64,000 nucleotides of DNA from Arthrobacter sp. 260 (GTDB taxonomy: Bacteria; Actinomycetota; Actinomycetes; Actinomycetales; Micrococcaceae). The first letter of the stretch is position 1, and every line of letters starts with the position of its first letter. Shown here one piece after another: positions 1 through 9,019 of this stretch. The notes under the pieces are model-generated. The model was not told the origin of the DNA, did not search any database, and was given only the letters and a program-made list of their open reading frames with translations. Both the position numbers and the translations under genes were made by a program. The stretch is from positions 62,001 through 126,000 of the forward strand of contig NZ_JABFOE010000005.1 in NCBI RefSeq assembly GCF_013116745.1. The letters are read 5' to 3'.

Positions 1-627
1 CTGGATGAGGTCAAGGAACAGCATGCCGCGGCCGGTGTAACGCTTGGCCAGGGAAACCACCAGACGGAGGTTCGCTTCCAGCAGGTGGTTCTTGGCGCGC
101 TTGCCGTCGTGGATGACCCATTCCAGTTCACGGCGCAGTTTCGGATCCAGCGGCTTCGCGGCGTCCTTGTCTGCAGCGAGCTTTTCCTCGGCGAAGAGGC
201 CAGCCTCGATGCGGAGGGCAAGATCGACTTCCTGCTCCGCGTTCAGCAGAGCCACCTTGCCGATCTGCTTCAGGTAGTCCTTGACGGGGTCCGCGGTCGC
301 GCCGGCAGAGATAACCTGCTGGGCGGGGGCGTCGTCGTCGTCGGCGTCCGAGTAGACGAAGCCTGAGCCGGCCTTGGTTTCAGCCTCGGCGGCTGCGCGC
401 TCGGTGGTTTCAGCGGGCTCGACGGGGTTTCCCGCGGCGTCGATCTCCGGGCTGTCGTCTTCAACCTCAGCGGCGGCGGCGTTCTGCGCTGCCGCCTTCG
501 CGGCCCGTGCTGACAAGGGCTTCACAGCAGCGGTCTTCGGTGCCGCCTTCTTGGGGGCGGCCCGGCGTTTGGTGGTCGTTGCCCCGGGTTCTGTTACATC
601 CGGTGCAGTTGTCTTCTTGGCCGACAC
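1..627 (-). CDS. sigA: RNA polymerase primary sigma factor, N-terminal part (runs off left edge)
   Basis: Housekeeping sigma-70 factor that directs RNA polymerase to most promoters. Only the first 209 codons are present. After an Ala/Lys-rich, then acidic actinobacterial N-terminal extension, the region 1.2 segment ([20 protein letters not shown]) is visible. It is followed by the start of region 2 ([20 protein letters not shown], then GMLFLDLIQ at the edge). The start is a GTG at 627, chosen because GAAAGG lies 6 nt upstream and no in-frame ATG precedes the conserved part. The roughly 280 bp upstream hold no convincing gene and probably the promoter; a TTGACA sits there on this strand but I see no matching -10. 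The identity is clear; the symbol (sigA, hrdB or rpoD) follows actinobacterial usage. Confidence 0.93.
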   Translation of the reverse strand, partial: MSAKKTTAPDVTEPGATTTKRRAAPKKAAPKTAAVKPLSARAAKAAAQNAAAAEVEDDSPEIDAAGNPVEPAETTERAAAEAETKAGSGFVYSDADDDDAPAQQVISAGATADPVKDYLKQIGKVALLNAEQEVDLALRIEAGLFAEEKLAADKDAAKPLDPKLRRELEWVIHDGKRAKNHLLEANLRLVVSLAKRYTGRGMLFLDLIQ

Positions 628-911
628 AGAGAACCTTTCATACGGCGTCTGTGATGCTGCCAAGGGGGCAACACCACTATGACCCTGTCAAGTCCGTGAT
701 TGAATTCAAGGAGATTGACGGGGCTTTCCTCATTGAAGAGGAACCGTCCCGCCGCCTGCACTATTCCCCAACCATCCAGCAAAGGATGGCCGGTTGAGAT
801 ACAGAACACTTCTTGACACACGAACCCGACCGGGTCTCGACTCCCATTGTCGCACGATTCGCGGGCTTCGATAAATCCTCTGCCCATCCGAAACCGCCCT
901 CGCGCCACCGC

Positions 912-2174
912 TTAGGGGGCAGATGGGTTGCCGTTCCGCCACGCCAGATCCTTGTCCCTTGACCATTCTGCGAGCATGCCCCGCGCCACCACCTCCTCCA
1001 GCAGTTCAGCGAGCCTGTAGCCGGGTTCGACCGTCAACGCCCGCTGGAAATAGAGGTGCGCCCGGGAGCCCCTGCCGCGTGCCCACTCGATCCACCCGAG
1101 CATGGTCAGCAGGGCGGCAAGCGGCTCCCCCTCGGCAACGGCGGACAACTGGGTCAGATGGTGGTGTGCTGCATCAATGCGTTGCCATTGCAGCTGGCCA
1201 CGGTACTGGCCGATCAGGACACTGCAGTAGTTGTCGGCGGCTGCCCGCTCGGGTGCGTCCCGGTCGGCGTCGGCCTGGGCTGTACCGGCGAGCCCAGTAC
1301 CCCTGAGGAGACCGAGCCCGGATGCCCCCTGCAGGGCCATTGACTTCCCCAGCCCCGTGAGCACCAGTACTGAGTCCCGCAGGGTGCGGCAGGTGAGCGA
1401 TGCCAGGAGGTGAGTGGTCGTTTCGAGGTCCGGGGTGGATTCCCCGGTGTGATCCTCCAGGAGGTGGTCCGCGGGCGCGGGGGGCGACGGCGCCGCAGGA
1501 ACTGCAGATTTGGTGGTGAGCAACTCCTCCCAGAGCGCGAGGGTGGCAGTGAATTGGGAGGTATTCCGCCACCGCCGTCGCAGACGGGATTCCTCGGCCC
1601 GCCACCGGCAGGTGAGGTCCGCCCGATCCGTCCACGGTTCGTGGCCGCCAACTCCGACGGCGGCGGTCAACGAGTCAGCATAACTGCTCCCCCGGTAGAC
1701 CAGTTCCGCGTTCAGCGGGCTGTCCTGGACGCTTGCCAGGGGGTGCCCCGGCCAGGGGCAGCACTTCGGGTCCTCACAGAAGTAGTCGCGCCAGCAGGTC
1801 TCGTTCACCAGCCAGCCATCGCGCAGGGCCAGCCCCACCTCGTCGAGTGACTGCCTGAGGCGGCCGACGATCTCGTAGTGGGGTGGTGGCCCGTGCCGGT
1901 CCCACGGCTCCCCCGTGTAAAGGATCATCAGCGTGCCGTCCGCGGAGGTGTCGGCGGTAAGAATTGAGCAAAGGCCCGACGCATAGGCAACCGGGTCAGC
2001 ATCCGAATGGGGCAGGTCAACCCGCAACATTGCCCCAACCCGCTTCCCGGACATCGTGAGCAGGACCAGGCTTGATTCCGGCTGGAAACCCAACGTATGC
2101 AGGATGTAACTGAGGATGTCGGCTGGCGACGTGACCTTGAAGGGGGGCTCGGGCGGGGCTGGTGCGGATGTCAT
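912..2174 (-). CDS. DUF4192 domain-containing protein
   Basis: A 420-residue soluble protein of the actinobacterial DUF4192 family, whose function is unknown. The family signature is at the N terminus: a segment about disabling the domain start (SPADILSYILHTLGFQPESS), followed by LVLLTMSG and a hydrophobic beta strand LRVDLP. The middle contains CWRDYFCEDPKCCPWPGHPL, the usual cysteine-rich DUF4192 stretch. The C-terminal third is Ala/Leu-rich and helical, with a TPR-like stretch (ALLTMLGWIEWARGRGSRAH). No signal peptide or membrane segment is seen. It sits between sigA and the PAC2 gene in the same orientation, a common actinobacterial arrangement. The ATG at 2174 is the only start that keeps the conserved N terminus. 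Confidence 0.85.
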   Translation of the reverse strand: MTSAPAPPEPPFKVTSPADILSYILHTLGFQPESSLVLLTMSGKRVGAMLRVDLPHSDADPVAYASGLCSILTADTSADGTLMILYTGEPWDRHGPPPHYEIVGRLRQSLDEVGLALRDGWLVNETCWRDYFCEDPKCCPWPGHPLASVQDSPLNAELVYRGSSYADSLTAAVGVGGHEPWTDRADLTCRWRAEESRLRRRWRNTSQFTATLALWEELLTTKSAVPAAPSPPAPADHLLEDHTGESTPDLETTTHLLASLTCRTLRDSVLVLTGLGKSMALQGASGLGLLRGTGLAGTAQADADRDAPERAAADNYCSVLIGQYRGQLQWQRIDAAHHHLTQLSAVAEGEPLAALLTMLGWIEWARGRGSRAHLYFQRALTVEPGYRLAELLEEVVARGMLAEWSRDKDLAWRNGNPSAP

Positions 2175-2190
2175 TGGTTGAGCATGCCCT

Positions 2191-2218
2191 CGGCCCGGCC
2201 AAAGCGGAGGCCGGGCCG
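2191..2218 (-). terminator. GC hairpin between PAC2 gene and DUF4192 gene
   Basis: Perfect inverted repeat with 10-bp arms (CGGCCCGGCC and GGCCGGGCCG) and an 8-nt loop. It lies downstream of the PAC2 gene and just upstream of the DUF4192 start. There is no U-run, so it could be a weak terminator or an mRNA-stabilising hairpin. Confidence 0.5.
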
Positions 2219-2273
2219 ACTCTATGTGCGTAACCCCAGAACGAAGACCCCTGTGGAGGAAGGTCGGGAAACC

Positions 2274-3272
2274 TTAGCGGCCGGCTTCGCCCTCGGGCTC
2301 GGTATCGGGATCCGGCGTTTCGCCGGCCTTCCGGTCCTCTTCCAGCAACTGCTCTGACTCGTCGGCAGCCTGCGGGCTGGCCAGGTAGGCTTCCACCGCC
2401 GCGCCGATCTCGTCCGCGTCCGCCAGCTCGCTGTTTTCCTTCACCAGCAGTGATCGGCGTTCGGCGGACCCGGCGCGCTCGTCGTAGCGCTGTTCAAGCG
2501 TGGTGACAACTCCGCGGACGTCGGCGGAACCGTCGACCTGCCGGGCGATCTGCCGTTCCACGTCACGGCCGGCTTCACGCAGCCGGTCGGTGGGCAGCAC
2601 CAGCGACGCGGACGCGCCGAGGTACTCAAGAGCAGTGACCGCGGCGGGCGGGTATTCGGCTTCCGCGAGGTAGTGGGGCACGTGCACCACGTAGCCGACG
2701 ACGTCGTGCCCGGACTCGATCAGGCGGAGCTCAAGGAGGTGGCCTACTGAGGCCTGCAACTCGGCGGTGGGCCGCCAGGTGTTCATTCCCTCGATCAGGT
2801 CCGCGCGGTTCCCATGAACTGTCACGCCGAGCGGGCGGGTGTGCGGGACGGGCATCGGCACGGAGTTGATCCAGGACACCAGGGGCACCTCGAACCGGTC
2901 GACGAGTCCTGTCACGGCGCTGATGAACCGTTCCCACTGCAGGTCCGGCTCAAAACCGGCAAGGAGCAGGAACGGCACTCCCATGCCGTCGTACACGCGG
3001 TGCAGTTCAAGGCGGGGCGGGTGGTAGTCGGCGAGGTGGTCCTCGGCGAACGTAATCCTGGGGCGCCGGCTGCGGTAGTCGATCAGCTGGTCGGCATCGA
3101 ACACCGCCACCAGCTCATGGTCAAGGGTGGTCAGCATTTCCTCGATCACCTGGGACACCACATGCCCCGCGTCGACAAATCCGGTGAAACCAGCAAGAAG
3201 AGGAAGCCCCCGCAGCTGCTGGCCGTCGATCAGGTCGGCGTTTGAGTTGAAAAGAGTTTCAGGATTGAGCAT
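2274..3272 (-). CDS. PAC2 family protein
   Basis: A 332-residue protein of the PAC2 (proteasome assembly chaperone 2) superfamily, common in actinobacteria; its bacterial role is not established. Visible PAC2 traits are LPLLAGFTGFVDAGHVVSQV near the N terminus, FLLLAGFEPDLQWERF in the middle, and a repeated hydrophobic-Gly-Pro pattern (VGYVVHVPHYLAEAEYPPAA). The last 90 residues are charged and probably disordered or helical (EQRYDERAGSAERR). A strong AGGAGGGG ribosome binding site directly precedes the ATG at 3272, so the start is firm. It is transcribed away from pepA across a 177-bp divergent intergenic region. Confidence 0.87.
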   Translation of the reverse strand: MLNPETLFNSNADLIDGQQLRGLPLLAGFTGFVDAGHVVSQVIEEMLTTLDHELVAVFDADQLIDYRSRRPRITFAEDHLADYHPPRLELHRVYDGMGVPFLLLAGFEPDLQWERFISAVTGLVDRFEVPLVSWINSVPMPVPHTRPLGVTVHGNRADLIEGMNTWRPTAELQASVGHLLELRLIESGHDVVGYVVHVPHYLAEAEYPPAAVTALEYLGASASLVLPTDRLREAGRDVERQIARQVDGSADVRGVVTTLEQRYDERAGSAERRSLLVKENSELADADEIGAAVEAYLASPQAADESEQLLEEDRKAGETPDPDTEPEGEAGR

Positions 3273-3449
3273 CTCCCCTCCTAACAGGTTCGTAGCTTTC
3301 TTCAGATACCTAGTCCAACGCCGGAAGGGAGCAGATTCATTCCGCCCGACGGCAGGTTCCCTAACAGACTACGATCGATAGTGGAACGGCGCGTCATTGA
3401 GCGCCCAGCCACCAATCTGTCCAGCACATGGAAGTGAGGAACACACCCA

Positions 3450-4985
3450 GTGAATATCGCCAGCGAACTCAAGCTGACAGCTGTCACCAAGGACTCCAAG
3501 AAGACCGCAGGTGACGCCCTGGTAATCGGCGTCGGCCAACAATCCGGAGCGCCCGTCCTGCTCGACTCCCCGCTCCCGGCCAAGGATGCGAAGGCACTTG
3601 CCGATTCCCTGCCGATGCTCGGTATCACCGGCGCAGCCGACGAGGTACGCCGACTCCCGGGCCTCGAAGGGACCGCTGCTGAAGTGCTTGTCCTCACCGG
3701 TGTAGGCCGCCTGCCAGCGGATGGAACCCTTACCGCCGAAGCGCTGCGCCGCGCCGCGGGGGCGGCAATCCGCCAGCTCATCGGACTCGACTCGGTCACC
3801 ATTGCCCTGCCTGCGGCCACAGTGGCCGACGCCGCAGCAGTGGCCGAGGGCGCAGCGATGGGAGCCTACTCCTACGACGAGCACCGGTCTGCCCGCGCAG
3901 CCAAGGACGGCTCGCCGGCCAAGCAGCCGGTCAAGAGCGTCACGATCGTGACCCCGGTGGCGCAGGACCGTCAGCTGAAGGCCGCGCTGAGCCGCGCCAC
4001 CATCCTCGGCCGCGGCGTCAACATCACCCGGTCGCTGGTTAACCAGCCACCGAGCCACCTTTACCCGGAGACCTTCGCCCAGGCCGCCAAGGACCTGAGC
4101 AAGGGCCTGCCCATCAAGGTCACAGTGCTGGATGAGAAGCGCCTGGAGAAGGACGGCTACGGCGGCATTCTCGGCGTCGGCAAGGGATCATCCCGGCAGC
4201 CGCGGCTGGTCAAGGTGGAATACTCTCCCGGCTCCGCAAAGAAGAGCCTCGCCTTCGTCGGCAAGGGCATCACCTTCGATTCCGGCGGACTGTCCCTGAA
4301 GCCAGCCGCCGGCATGCAGACCATGAAGCTCGACATGGCGGGTGCCGCCGTCGTGCTCAGCGCCGTCCTGGCCATCGCCGAACTGGGCTTGCCCGTGAAG
4401 GTGACCGGCTGGCTGTGCCTCGCCGAGAACATGCCGTCAGGATCGGCCCAGCGCCCGTCGGATGTTATGACCACCTATGGCGGACGCACCGTCGAGGTGC
4501 TCAACACCGACGCCGAGGGCCGCCTCGTGATGGCCGACGCACTGGCAGCCGCCAGTGAAGAGGCCCCCGACGCGCTGATCGACATCGCCACCCTCACCGG
4601 CGCGCAGATGATTGCCCTGGGTCGACGGGTGTCGGGCGTCATGGGTGACGACGAAGTGGTTGACGCGGTGAAGGGTGCCGCCGACCGTTCAGGCGAACTG
4701 TTCTGGCCGATGCCCCTCCCCGAGGAGCTCCGACCGAGCCTGGACTCCCAGGTCGCCGATATCGCCAACATCGGCGAGAAGTTCGGCGGCATGATGACCG
4801 CCGCGGTGTTCCTGCGGGAGTTCGTTGGCGAAGTCAACGGACGCAAGATTCCCTGGGCACACCTTGACATTGCGGGACCTGCATTCAACGAGGGCGCCCC
4901 GCACGGCTACACGCCGAAGGAGGCCACCGGCGTCGGCGTCCGCACCCTGCTGGCGTACGCCGAAGACGTGGCCGCCACAAAGTAA
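3450..4985 (+). CDS. pepA: Leucyl aminopeptidase (M17 family)
   Basis: Cytosolic dizinc/dimanganese exopeptidase that removes N-terminal residues, mainly Leu, from peptides. It has the usual M17 two-domain layout in 511 residues: a variable N-terminal domain and a catalytic C-terminal domain. In the catalytic domain are VGKGITFDSGGLSLK, KLDMAGAA and the M17 signature NTDAEGRLVMADAL (about residues 352-365), which supply the metal ligands and the catalytic Lys and Arg. The GTG start at 3450 follows GAGGA by 10 nt and gives MNIASELKL, typical for actinobacterial PepA. A long hairpin follows the stop codon, so the gene is probably a single transcription unit. Confidence 0.95.
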   Translation: MNIASELKLTAVTKDSKKTAGDALVIGVGQQSGAPVLLDSPLPAKDAKALADSLPMLGITGAADEVRRLPGLEGTAAEVLVLTGVGRLPADGTLTAEALRRAAGAAIRQLIGLDSVTIALPAATVADAAAVAEGAAMGAYSYDEHRSARAAKDGSPAKQPVKSVTIVTPVAQDRQLKAALSRATILGRGVNITRSLVNQPPSHLYPETFAQAAKDLSKGLPIKVTVLDEKRLEKDGYGGILGVGKGSSRQPRLVKVEYSPGSAKKSLAFVGKGITFDSGGLSLKPAAGMQTMKLDMAGAAVVLSAVLAIAELGLPVKVTGWLCLAENMPSGSAQRPSDVMTTYGGRTVEVLNTDAEGRLVMADALAAASEEAPDALIDIATLTGAQMIALGRRVSGVMGDDEVVDAVKGAADRSGELFWPMPLPEELRPSLDSQVADIANIGEKFGGMMTAAVFLREFVGEVNGRKIPWAHLDIAGPAFNEGAPHGYTPKEATGVGVRTLLAYAEDVAATK

Positions 4986-4991
4986 GCCTGC

Positions 4992-5030
4992 TGGGCAGTC
5001 TCGCTTCCCACCCGGGGGTGAGACTGCCCA
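4992..5030 (+). terminator. Hairpin after pepA
   Basis: Perfect 11-bp inverted repeat (TGGGCAGTCTC and GAGACTGCCCA) with a 17-nt loop, 7 nt after the pepA stop. No U-run follows, so it is a probable but not textbook terminator. Confidence 0.6.
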
Positions 5031-5066
5031 CAAAGGGGCGAACATTGCCCTTCATCAAGTGGATGC

Positions 5067-5105
5067 TGGTGTGATCTGGGGATAGGGTGAATCCAGATCA
5101 CACCA
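5067..5105. promoter_or_regulatory. Long inverted repeat around a -10-like element upstream of lpd
   Basis: Perfect 13-bp inverted repeat: TGGTGTGATCTGG at 5067-5079 and its complement at 5093-5105, with a 13-nt spacer. The spacer contains GGATAGGGT, a good actinobacterial -10 (TAGGGT at 5083-5088). A repressor dimer bound here would cover the lpd promoter; the same sequence could also form an RNA hairpin in a longer leader. It lies 70 bp before the lpd start. Confidence 0.55.
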
Positions 5106-5174
5106 AGCATTCCGCCAAAATCATCAACCGACGGGCCCCCTGGTCCGTCACAGATTACGCGAGGGAGCGTCCAA

Positions 5175-6557
5175 GTGGCCGATACGGCAGCTGCGCAAGA
5201 ATTCGACATCCTGGTACTGGGTGGGGGCAGTGGTGGCTATGCCGCCGCACTCCGAGCCGTCCAGCTGGGATTCACCGTGGGACTCATCGAGAAGAGCAAG
5301 CTGGGTGGTACCTGCCTGCACAACGGGTGTATTCCCACCAAAGCCCTGCTGCACTCCGCTGAGGTTGCCGACACCGCGCGTTCCTCCGAGAAGTACGGCA
5401 TCAAGGCGACGTTCGATTCGATCGACATGCCAGCCGTCAATGCGTACAAGGACGGCATCATCGCCGGCAAGTACAAGGGCCTGCAGGGACTGATCAAGTC
5501 CAAGGGCATCACAGTGATCGAGGGTGCTGGCAAGCTCACCTCCACCAACACCGTCGAGGTGGACGGCACGTCCTACACCGGCAAGAACATCATCTTGGCG
5601 ACCGGCTCCTACTCGCGCACCCTTCCCGGCCTGGAAATCGGCGGCAAGGTCATCACCTCCGATCACGCGCTGAAGATGGACACCCTTCCCAAGAAAGCAA
5701 TCGTGCTCGGCGGCGGAGTCATCGGCTGCGAGTTCGCCTCAGTCTGGAAGTCCTTTGGCGTCGACGTCACCATCGTCGAGGGCCTCCCATCGCTCGTTCC
5801 CAACGAGGACGCCACGATCATCAAGGCATTCGAACGGGCCTTCAAGAAGCGCGGCATCAACTTCAACACCGGCACCTTCTTCGAGAAGGTCGAGCAGAAC
5901 GACGACGGCGTCGTCGTCACCCTCGTGGACGGCAAGACTTTCGAGGCTGACCTCATGCTGGTCGCCGTCGGCCGCGGCCCCGTCACCGACGGTCTGGGCT
6001 ACGAGGAAGCCGGCGTCACGATCGACCGCGGCTTCGTCATCACGAACGAGCGCCTGCACACCGGCGTCGGCAACATCTACGCCGTCGGCGACATCGTTCC
6101 CGGCCTGCAGCTCGCGCACCGCGGGTTCCAGCAGGGCATCTTCGTCGCCGAAGAGATCGCCGGACTGAAGCCGGTCATCGTCGAGGACGTCAACATCCCG
6201 AAGGTCACCTACAGCGAACCCGAAATCGCCTCCGTCGGGCTGACCGAGAAGGCCGCCAAGGAAAAGTTGGGCGACGACAAGGTCCTCACCCAGGAATACA
6301 ACCTTGCCGGCAACGGCAAGACCTCCATCCTCGGCTCTGGCGGACTCGTCAAACTGGTCAGCGAGAAAGACGGACCGGTCATCGGGGTGCACATGATCGG
6401 CACCCGGATGGGCGAGCAGATTGGTGAAGCTCAGCTGATCGTGAACTGGGAAGCCTACCCGGAGGACGTGGCGCAGCTGATTCACGCCCACCCCACGCAG
6501 AACGAAGCACTCGGCGAGGCGCACCTCGCCCTGGCGGGTAAGGCGCTGCACGGATAA
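5175..6557 (+). CDS. lpd: Dihydrolipoyl dehydrogenase (E3)
   Basis: FAD-dependent disulphide oxidoreductase that reoxidises dihydrolipoyl groups of the 2-oxo acid dehydrogenase complexes and passes electrons to NAD+. It has 460 residues. In order: FAD-binding GGGSGGYAAALRA; the redox disulphide motif GGTCLHNGCIPTKAL with C47 and C52; the NAD-binding Rossmann motif VLGGGVIGCEFASVW (about 178-192); a second FAD contact (YAVGDIV); and the C-terminal interface motif HAHPTQNEALGEA (about 437-449), whose His-Glu pair acts as the base. The GTG start at 5175 has GAGGGAG upstream. It lies directly before the E2 gene sucB and so fits a shared pathway role; a hairpin in the 124-bp gap may tune their ratio. 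Confidence 0.96.
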   Translation: MADTAAAQEFDILVLGGGSGGYAAALRAVQLGFTVGLIEKSKLGGTCLHNGCIPTKALLHSAEVADTARSSEKYGIKATFDSIDMPAVNAYKDGIIAGKYKGLQGLIKSKGITVIEGAGKLTSTNTVEVDGTSYTGKNIILATGSYSRTLPGLEIGGKVITSDHALKMDTLPKKAIVLGGGVIGCEFASVWKSFGVDVTIVEGLPSLVPNEDATIIKAFERAFKKRGINFNTGTFFEKVEQNDDGVVVTLVDGKTFEADLMLVAVGRGPVTDGLGYEEAGVTIDRGFVITNERLHTGVGNIYAVGDIVPGLQLAHRGFQQGIFVAEEIAGLKPVIVEDVNIPKVTYSEPEIASVGLTEKAAKEKLGDDKVLTQEYNLAGNGKTSILGSGGLVKLVSEKDGPVIGVHMIGTRMGEQIGEAQLIVNWEAYPEDVAQLIHAHPTQNEALGEAHLALAGKALHG

Positions 6558-6615
6558 CCGTGCACTAAGCTCGCACTAAGCGTTCCACCAGCATTACTCG
6601 CAACCTTGGCTCGAA

Positions 6616-6645
6616 GGTGTCGGGTCCCCAAAGGGATCCGACACC
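6616..6645 (+). terminator. Strong hairpin between lpd and sucB
   Basis: GGTGTCGGGTCCC pairs with GGGATCCGACACC (one G-U) around a CAAA tetraloop, giving a 13-bp stem. No U-run follows. It may be a partial terminator or an RNA processing and stability element between lpd and sucB. Confidence 0.5.
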
Positions 6646-6681
6646 GCACAGCAAAACCTAATCAGGAGAAACGGGGACACT

Positions 6682-8469
6682 ATGTCTGAATCCGTCAACT
6701 TACCCGCCCTCGGCGAAAGCGTTACCGAAGGCACCGTCACACGCTGGCTCAAGGCGGTCGGTGACCGTGTCGAGGTTGACGAGCCCCTGCTCGAGGTGTC
6801 CACCGACAAGGTCGACACCGAGATCCCTTCGCCTATCGCCGGGGTCATCGAGGAAATTCTGGTAGCCGAGGACGAGACCGCTGAAGTGGGTGCACCACTG
6901 GTGCGCATCGGCGACGGATCCGGCGGCTCCGATGAGTCGGGCAGCTCGGACGACGCTGATGCGTCGGAGGCTGCCGAGGAGCCAGCAGCTGAGGAACCGG
7001 CAGCCGAGCCCGAAACCGAGGAGAAAGCCCCCGAGCCGGAGGCCGCCGCCAGCGATGAGTCGGGCGATTCATCAGGCGAGAGCACCGAAGTGACACTTCC
7101 TGCCCTGGGCGAGAGCGTCACCGAGGGCACCGTGACCCGCTGGCTGAAGGAAGTCGGCGACGACGTCGAGGTCGACGAGCCGCTCCTGGAGGTGTCCACC
7201 GACAAGGTTGACACCGAGATCCCCTCCCCCGTGGCCGGCAAGCTGCAGGAGATCCGCGTCGCCGAGGACGAGACCGCTGAAGTGGGCGCCGTCCTGGCAC
7301 TCATCGGTTCCGGAGCATCCGCGCCCGCCAAGGCCGAAGGCGGCGCCGAGCCGGTTGCCGCCGCTCCGTCCGAGGAACGCGAAGAGCCGGTCGCCGAGCC
7401 CGAGAAGGCCAAGGCAGAACCTGCCAAGGAAGAATCCGCTCCCAAGGAAGAGGCCAAGCCGGCAGCTCCCAAGGCCGCCGAGGAAAAGCCTGCGGACAAG
7501 CCAGCCGAGAAGAAGCCAGCCGAGGACACCTCGGGCGGCTCCGACGCGGCCTACGTGACTCCCCTGGTGCGCAAGCTTGCAAACCAGCAGGGCGTTGACC
7601 TGCAGTCCGTCAAGGGCACTGGCGTCGGCGGTCGCATCCGCAAGCAGGATGTTCTCGAAGCCGCCGAGGCGGCCAAGAAGACGTCCGAGCCGGCCCCAGC
7701 AGCAGCACCCGCCGCAGCTCCGGCAGCGCCGTCCGCCGAGGCCTCAAAGCTCAGGGGAACGGTCGAGAAGGCCCCACGGATCCGGCAGACCATTGCCCGC
7801 CGGATGCGCGAGTCGCTGGAGGTGTCAGCCCAGCTGACACAGGTCATCGAAGTGGACATGAGCAAGGTGGCGCGGTTGCGTGCCTCGGCGAAGGACAACT
7901 TCCAGGCCCAGAATGGCGCCAAGCTGACCTTCCTGCCGTTCATTTCCAAGGCGGTCACCGAGGCCCTGAAACAGCACCCGAAGCTGAACGCCTCGTTCGA
8001 TGAGGAAGCCAAGGAAGTCACCTACCACGACGCGGAGCACCTCGCGATCGCCGTCGACACCGAGAAGGGCCTCCTGGTTCCGGTCATCAACGACGCCGGG
8101 AACCTCAACCTCGCCGGGCTGGCCAAGAAGATTGCCGACGTCGGGTCGCGGACCCGCAGCGGCAAGATCGGACCCGACGAACTGTCGGGCGGCACCTTCA
8201 CCATCACGAACATCGGGTCGGTCGGCGCACTGTTCGACACCCCGATCATCAACCAGCCCCAGGTCGGTATCCTGGGCACCGGTGCGATCGTGAAGCGGCC
8301 CATCGTGGTGACCGCCGACGGTGAAGACACCATCGCGATCCGCTCCATGATGTACCTCAGCCTTACCTACGACCACCGCCTGGTGGACGGAGCCGACGCC
8401 GGCCGCTTCCTGCAGTCGCTGAAGTCCCGTCTGGAAGCCGGCGCATTCGAAGCGGATCTCGGACTCTAA
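6682..8469 (+). CDS. sucB: 2-oxoglutarate dehydrogenase E2, dihydrolipoamide succinyltransferase, two lipoyl domains
   Basis: Core acyltransferase of a 2-oxo acid dehydrogenase complex. Residues 1-77 and about 136-211 are two nearly identical lipoyl domains, each with the lipoylation motif [12 protein letters not shown] (Lys43 and Lys175). Ala/Pro/Glu-rich linkers follow each. The E3/E1-binding domain is near 290-328 ([14 protein letters not shown], then [14 protein letters not shown]). The C-terminal catalytic domain ends with [16 protein letters not shown], giving the active-site His and Asp near 565-569. The 595-residue length fits the actinobacterial SucB type annotated as DlaT/SucB; pyruvate specificity cannot be ruled out. 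The start ATG follows GGAGAAACGGGG. The lipoate enzymes LipB and LipA lie 7 kb downstream. Confidence 0.93.
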   Translation: MSESVNLPALGESVTEGTVTRWLKAVGDRVEVDEPLLEVSTDKVDTEIPSPIAGVIEEILVAEDETAEVGAPLVRIGDGSGGSDESGSSDDADASEAAEEPAAEEPAAEPETEEKAPEPEAAASDESGDSSGESTEVTLPALGESVTEGTVTRWLKEVGDDVEVDEPLLEVSTDKVDTEIPSPVAGKLQEIRVAEDETAEVGAVLALIGSGASAPAKAEGGAEPVAAAPSEEREEPVAEPEKAKAEPAKEESAPKEEAKPAAPKAAEEKPADKPAEKKPAEDTSGGSDAAYVTPLVRKLANQQGVDLQSVKGTGVGGRIRKQDVLEAAEAAKKTSEPAPAAAPAAAPAAPSAEASKLRGTVEKAPRIRQTIARRMRESLEVSAQLTQVIEVDMSKVARLRASAKDNFQAQNGAKLTFLPFISKAVTEALKQHPKLNASFDEEAKEVTYHDAEHLAIAVDTEKGLLVPVINDAGNLNLAGLAKKIADVGSRTRSGKIGPDELSGGTFTITNIGSVGALFDTPIINQPQVGILGTGAIVKRPIVVTADGEDTIAIRSMMYLSLTYDHRLVDGADAGRFLQSLKSRLEAGAFEADLGL

Positions 8470-8514
8470 CCCGCTCCACCCCGAGGTCAGACACCAACCC
8501 GAAGGAGAACAGTT

Positions 8515-8946
8515 ATGGCTACATCACGTTCAGCCCACACCGTCTGGAGTGGCAACCTGCAGTCCGGCAGCGGACAGGTCAGCCTCGACACTTCCGGAAT
8601 CGGCACCTACGACGTCACCTGGAAGGCACGCTCGGAAGAGGCCGGAGGCAAGACCAGCCCGGAAGAGCTGATCGCTGCCGCCCACTCCTCCTGCTTCTCC
8701 ATGGCATTCAGCCTGGCGCTCAGTGAGGAAGGCAAGACGGCCGACCGGATCGAGACCAAGGCCGAGGTAGATTTTGTGCCCGGCGAAGGAATCACCGCCA
8801 TCCGGCTGATCCTCAACGCGTCCATCCCGGACATCGACGACGCCGACTTCCAGCGTCTCGCCGAATCAGCCAAGACCGGCTGCCCAGTGTCACAGGCACT
8901 GGCCGGGGTCAAGAGCATCACCCTTGAGGCGACGCTGCAGTCCTAG
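8515..8946 (+). CDS. OsmC family peroxiredoxin
   Basis: A 143-residue OsmC/Ohr-type thiol peroxidase that reduces organic hydroperoxides. The two family cysteines are present: C60 in AAHSSCFSMAFS and C123 in KTGCPVSQAL. The N-terminal beta segment (WSGNLQSGSGQVSL) and the middle KTSPEELIAAAHSSC fit the OsmC rather than the Ohr subgroup. A clear GAAGGAGAAC ribosome binding site precedes the ATG. It follows sucB by 45 nt in the same direction and ends in a strong terminator, so it may share the lpd-sucB transcript. OsmC proteins can use lipoyl-dependent reductants, which makes the neighbourhood suggestive, though this is inference. Confidence 0.92.
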   Translation: MATSRSAHTVWSGNLQSGSGQVSLDTSGIGTYDVTWKARSEEAGGKTSPEELIAAAHSSCFSMAFSLALSEEGKTADRIETKAEVDFVPGEGITAIRLILNASIPDIDDADFQRLAESAKTGCPVSQALAGVKSITLEATLQS

Positions 8947-8967
8947 CTCCCCGGTAGAGCAGACAGC

Positions 8968-9003
8968 AAAGGCGGCCACCCGGTAACGGGTGGCCGCCTT
9001 TTG
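8968..9003. terminator. Bidirectional terminator between osmC-like and S41 genes
   Basis: AAA then GGCGGCCACCC, a GGTAAC loop, GGGTGGCCGCC and TTTT. The 11-bp stem flanked by A and T runs works for both converging genes. Confidence 0.9.
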
Positions 9004-9019
9004 CATGCCGATTTGAGGA

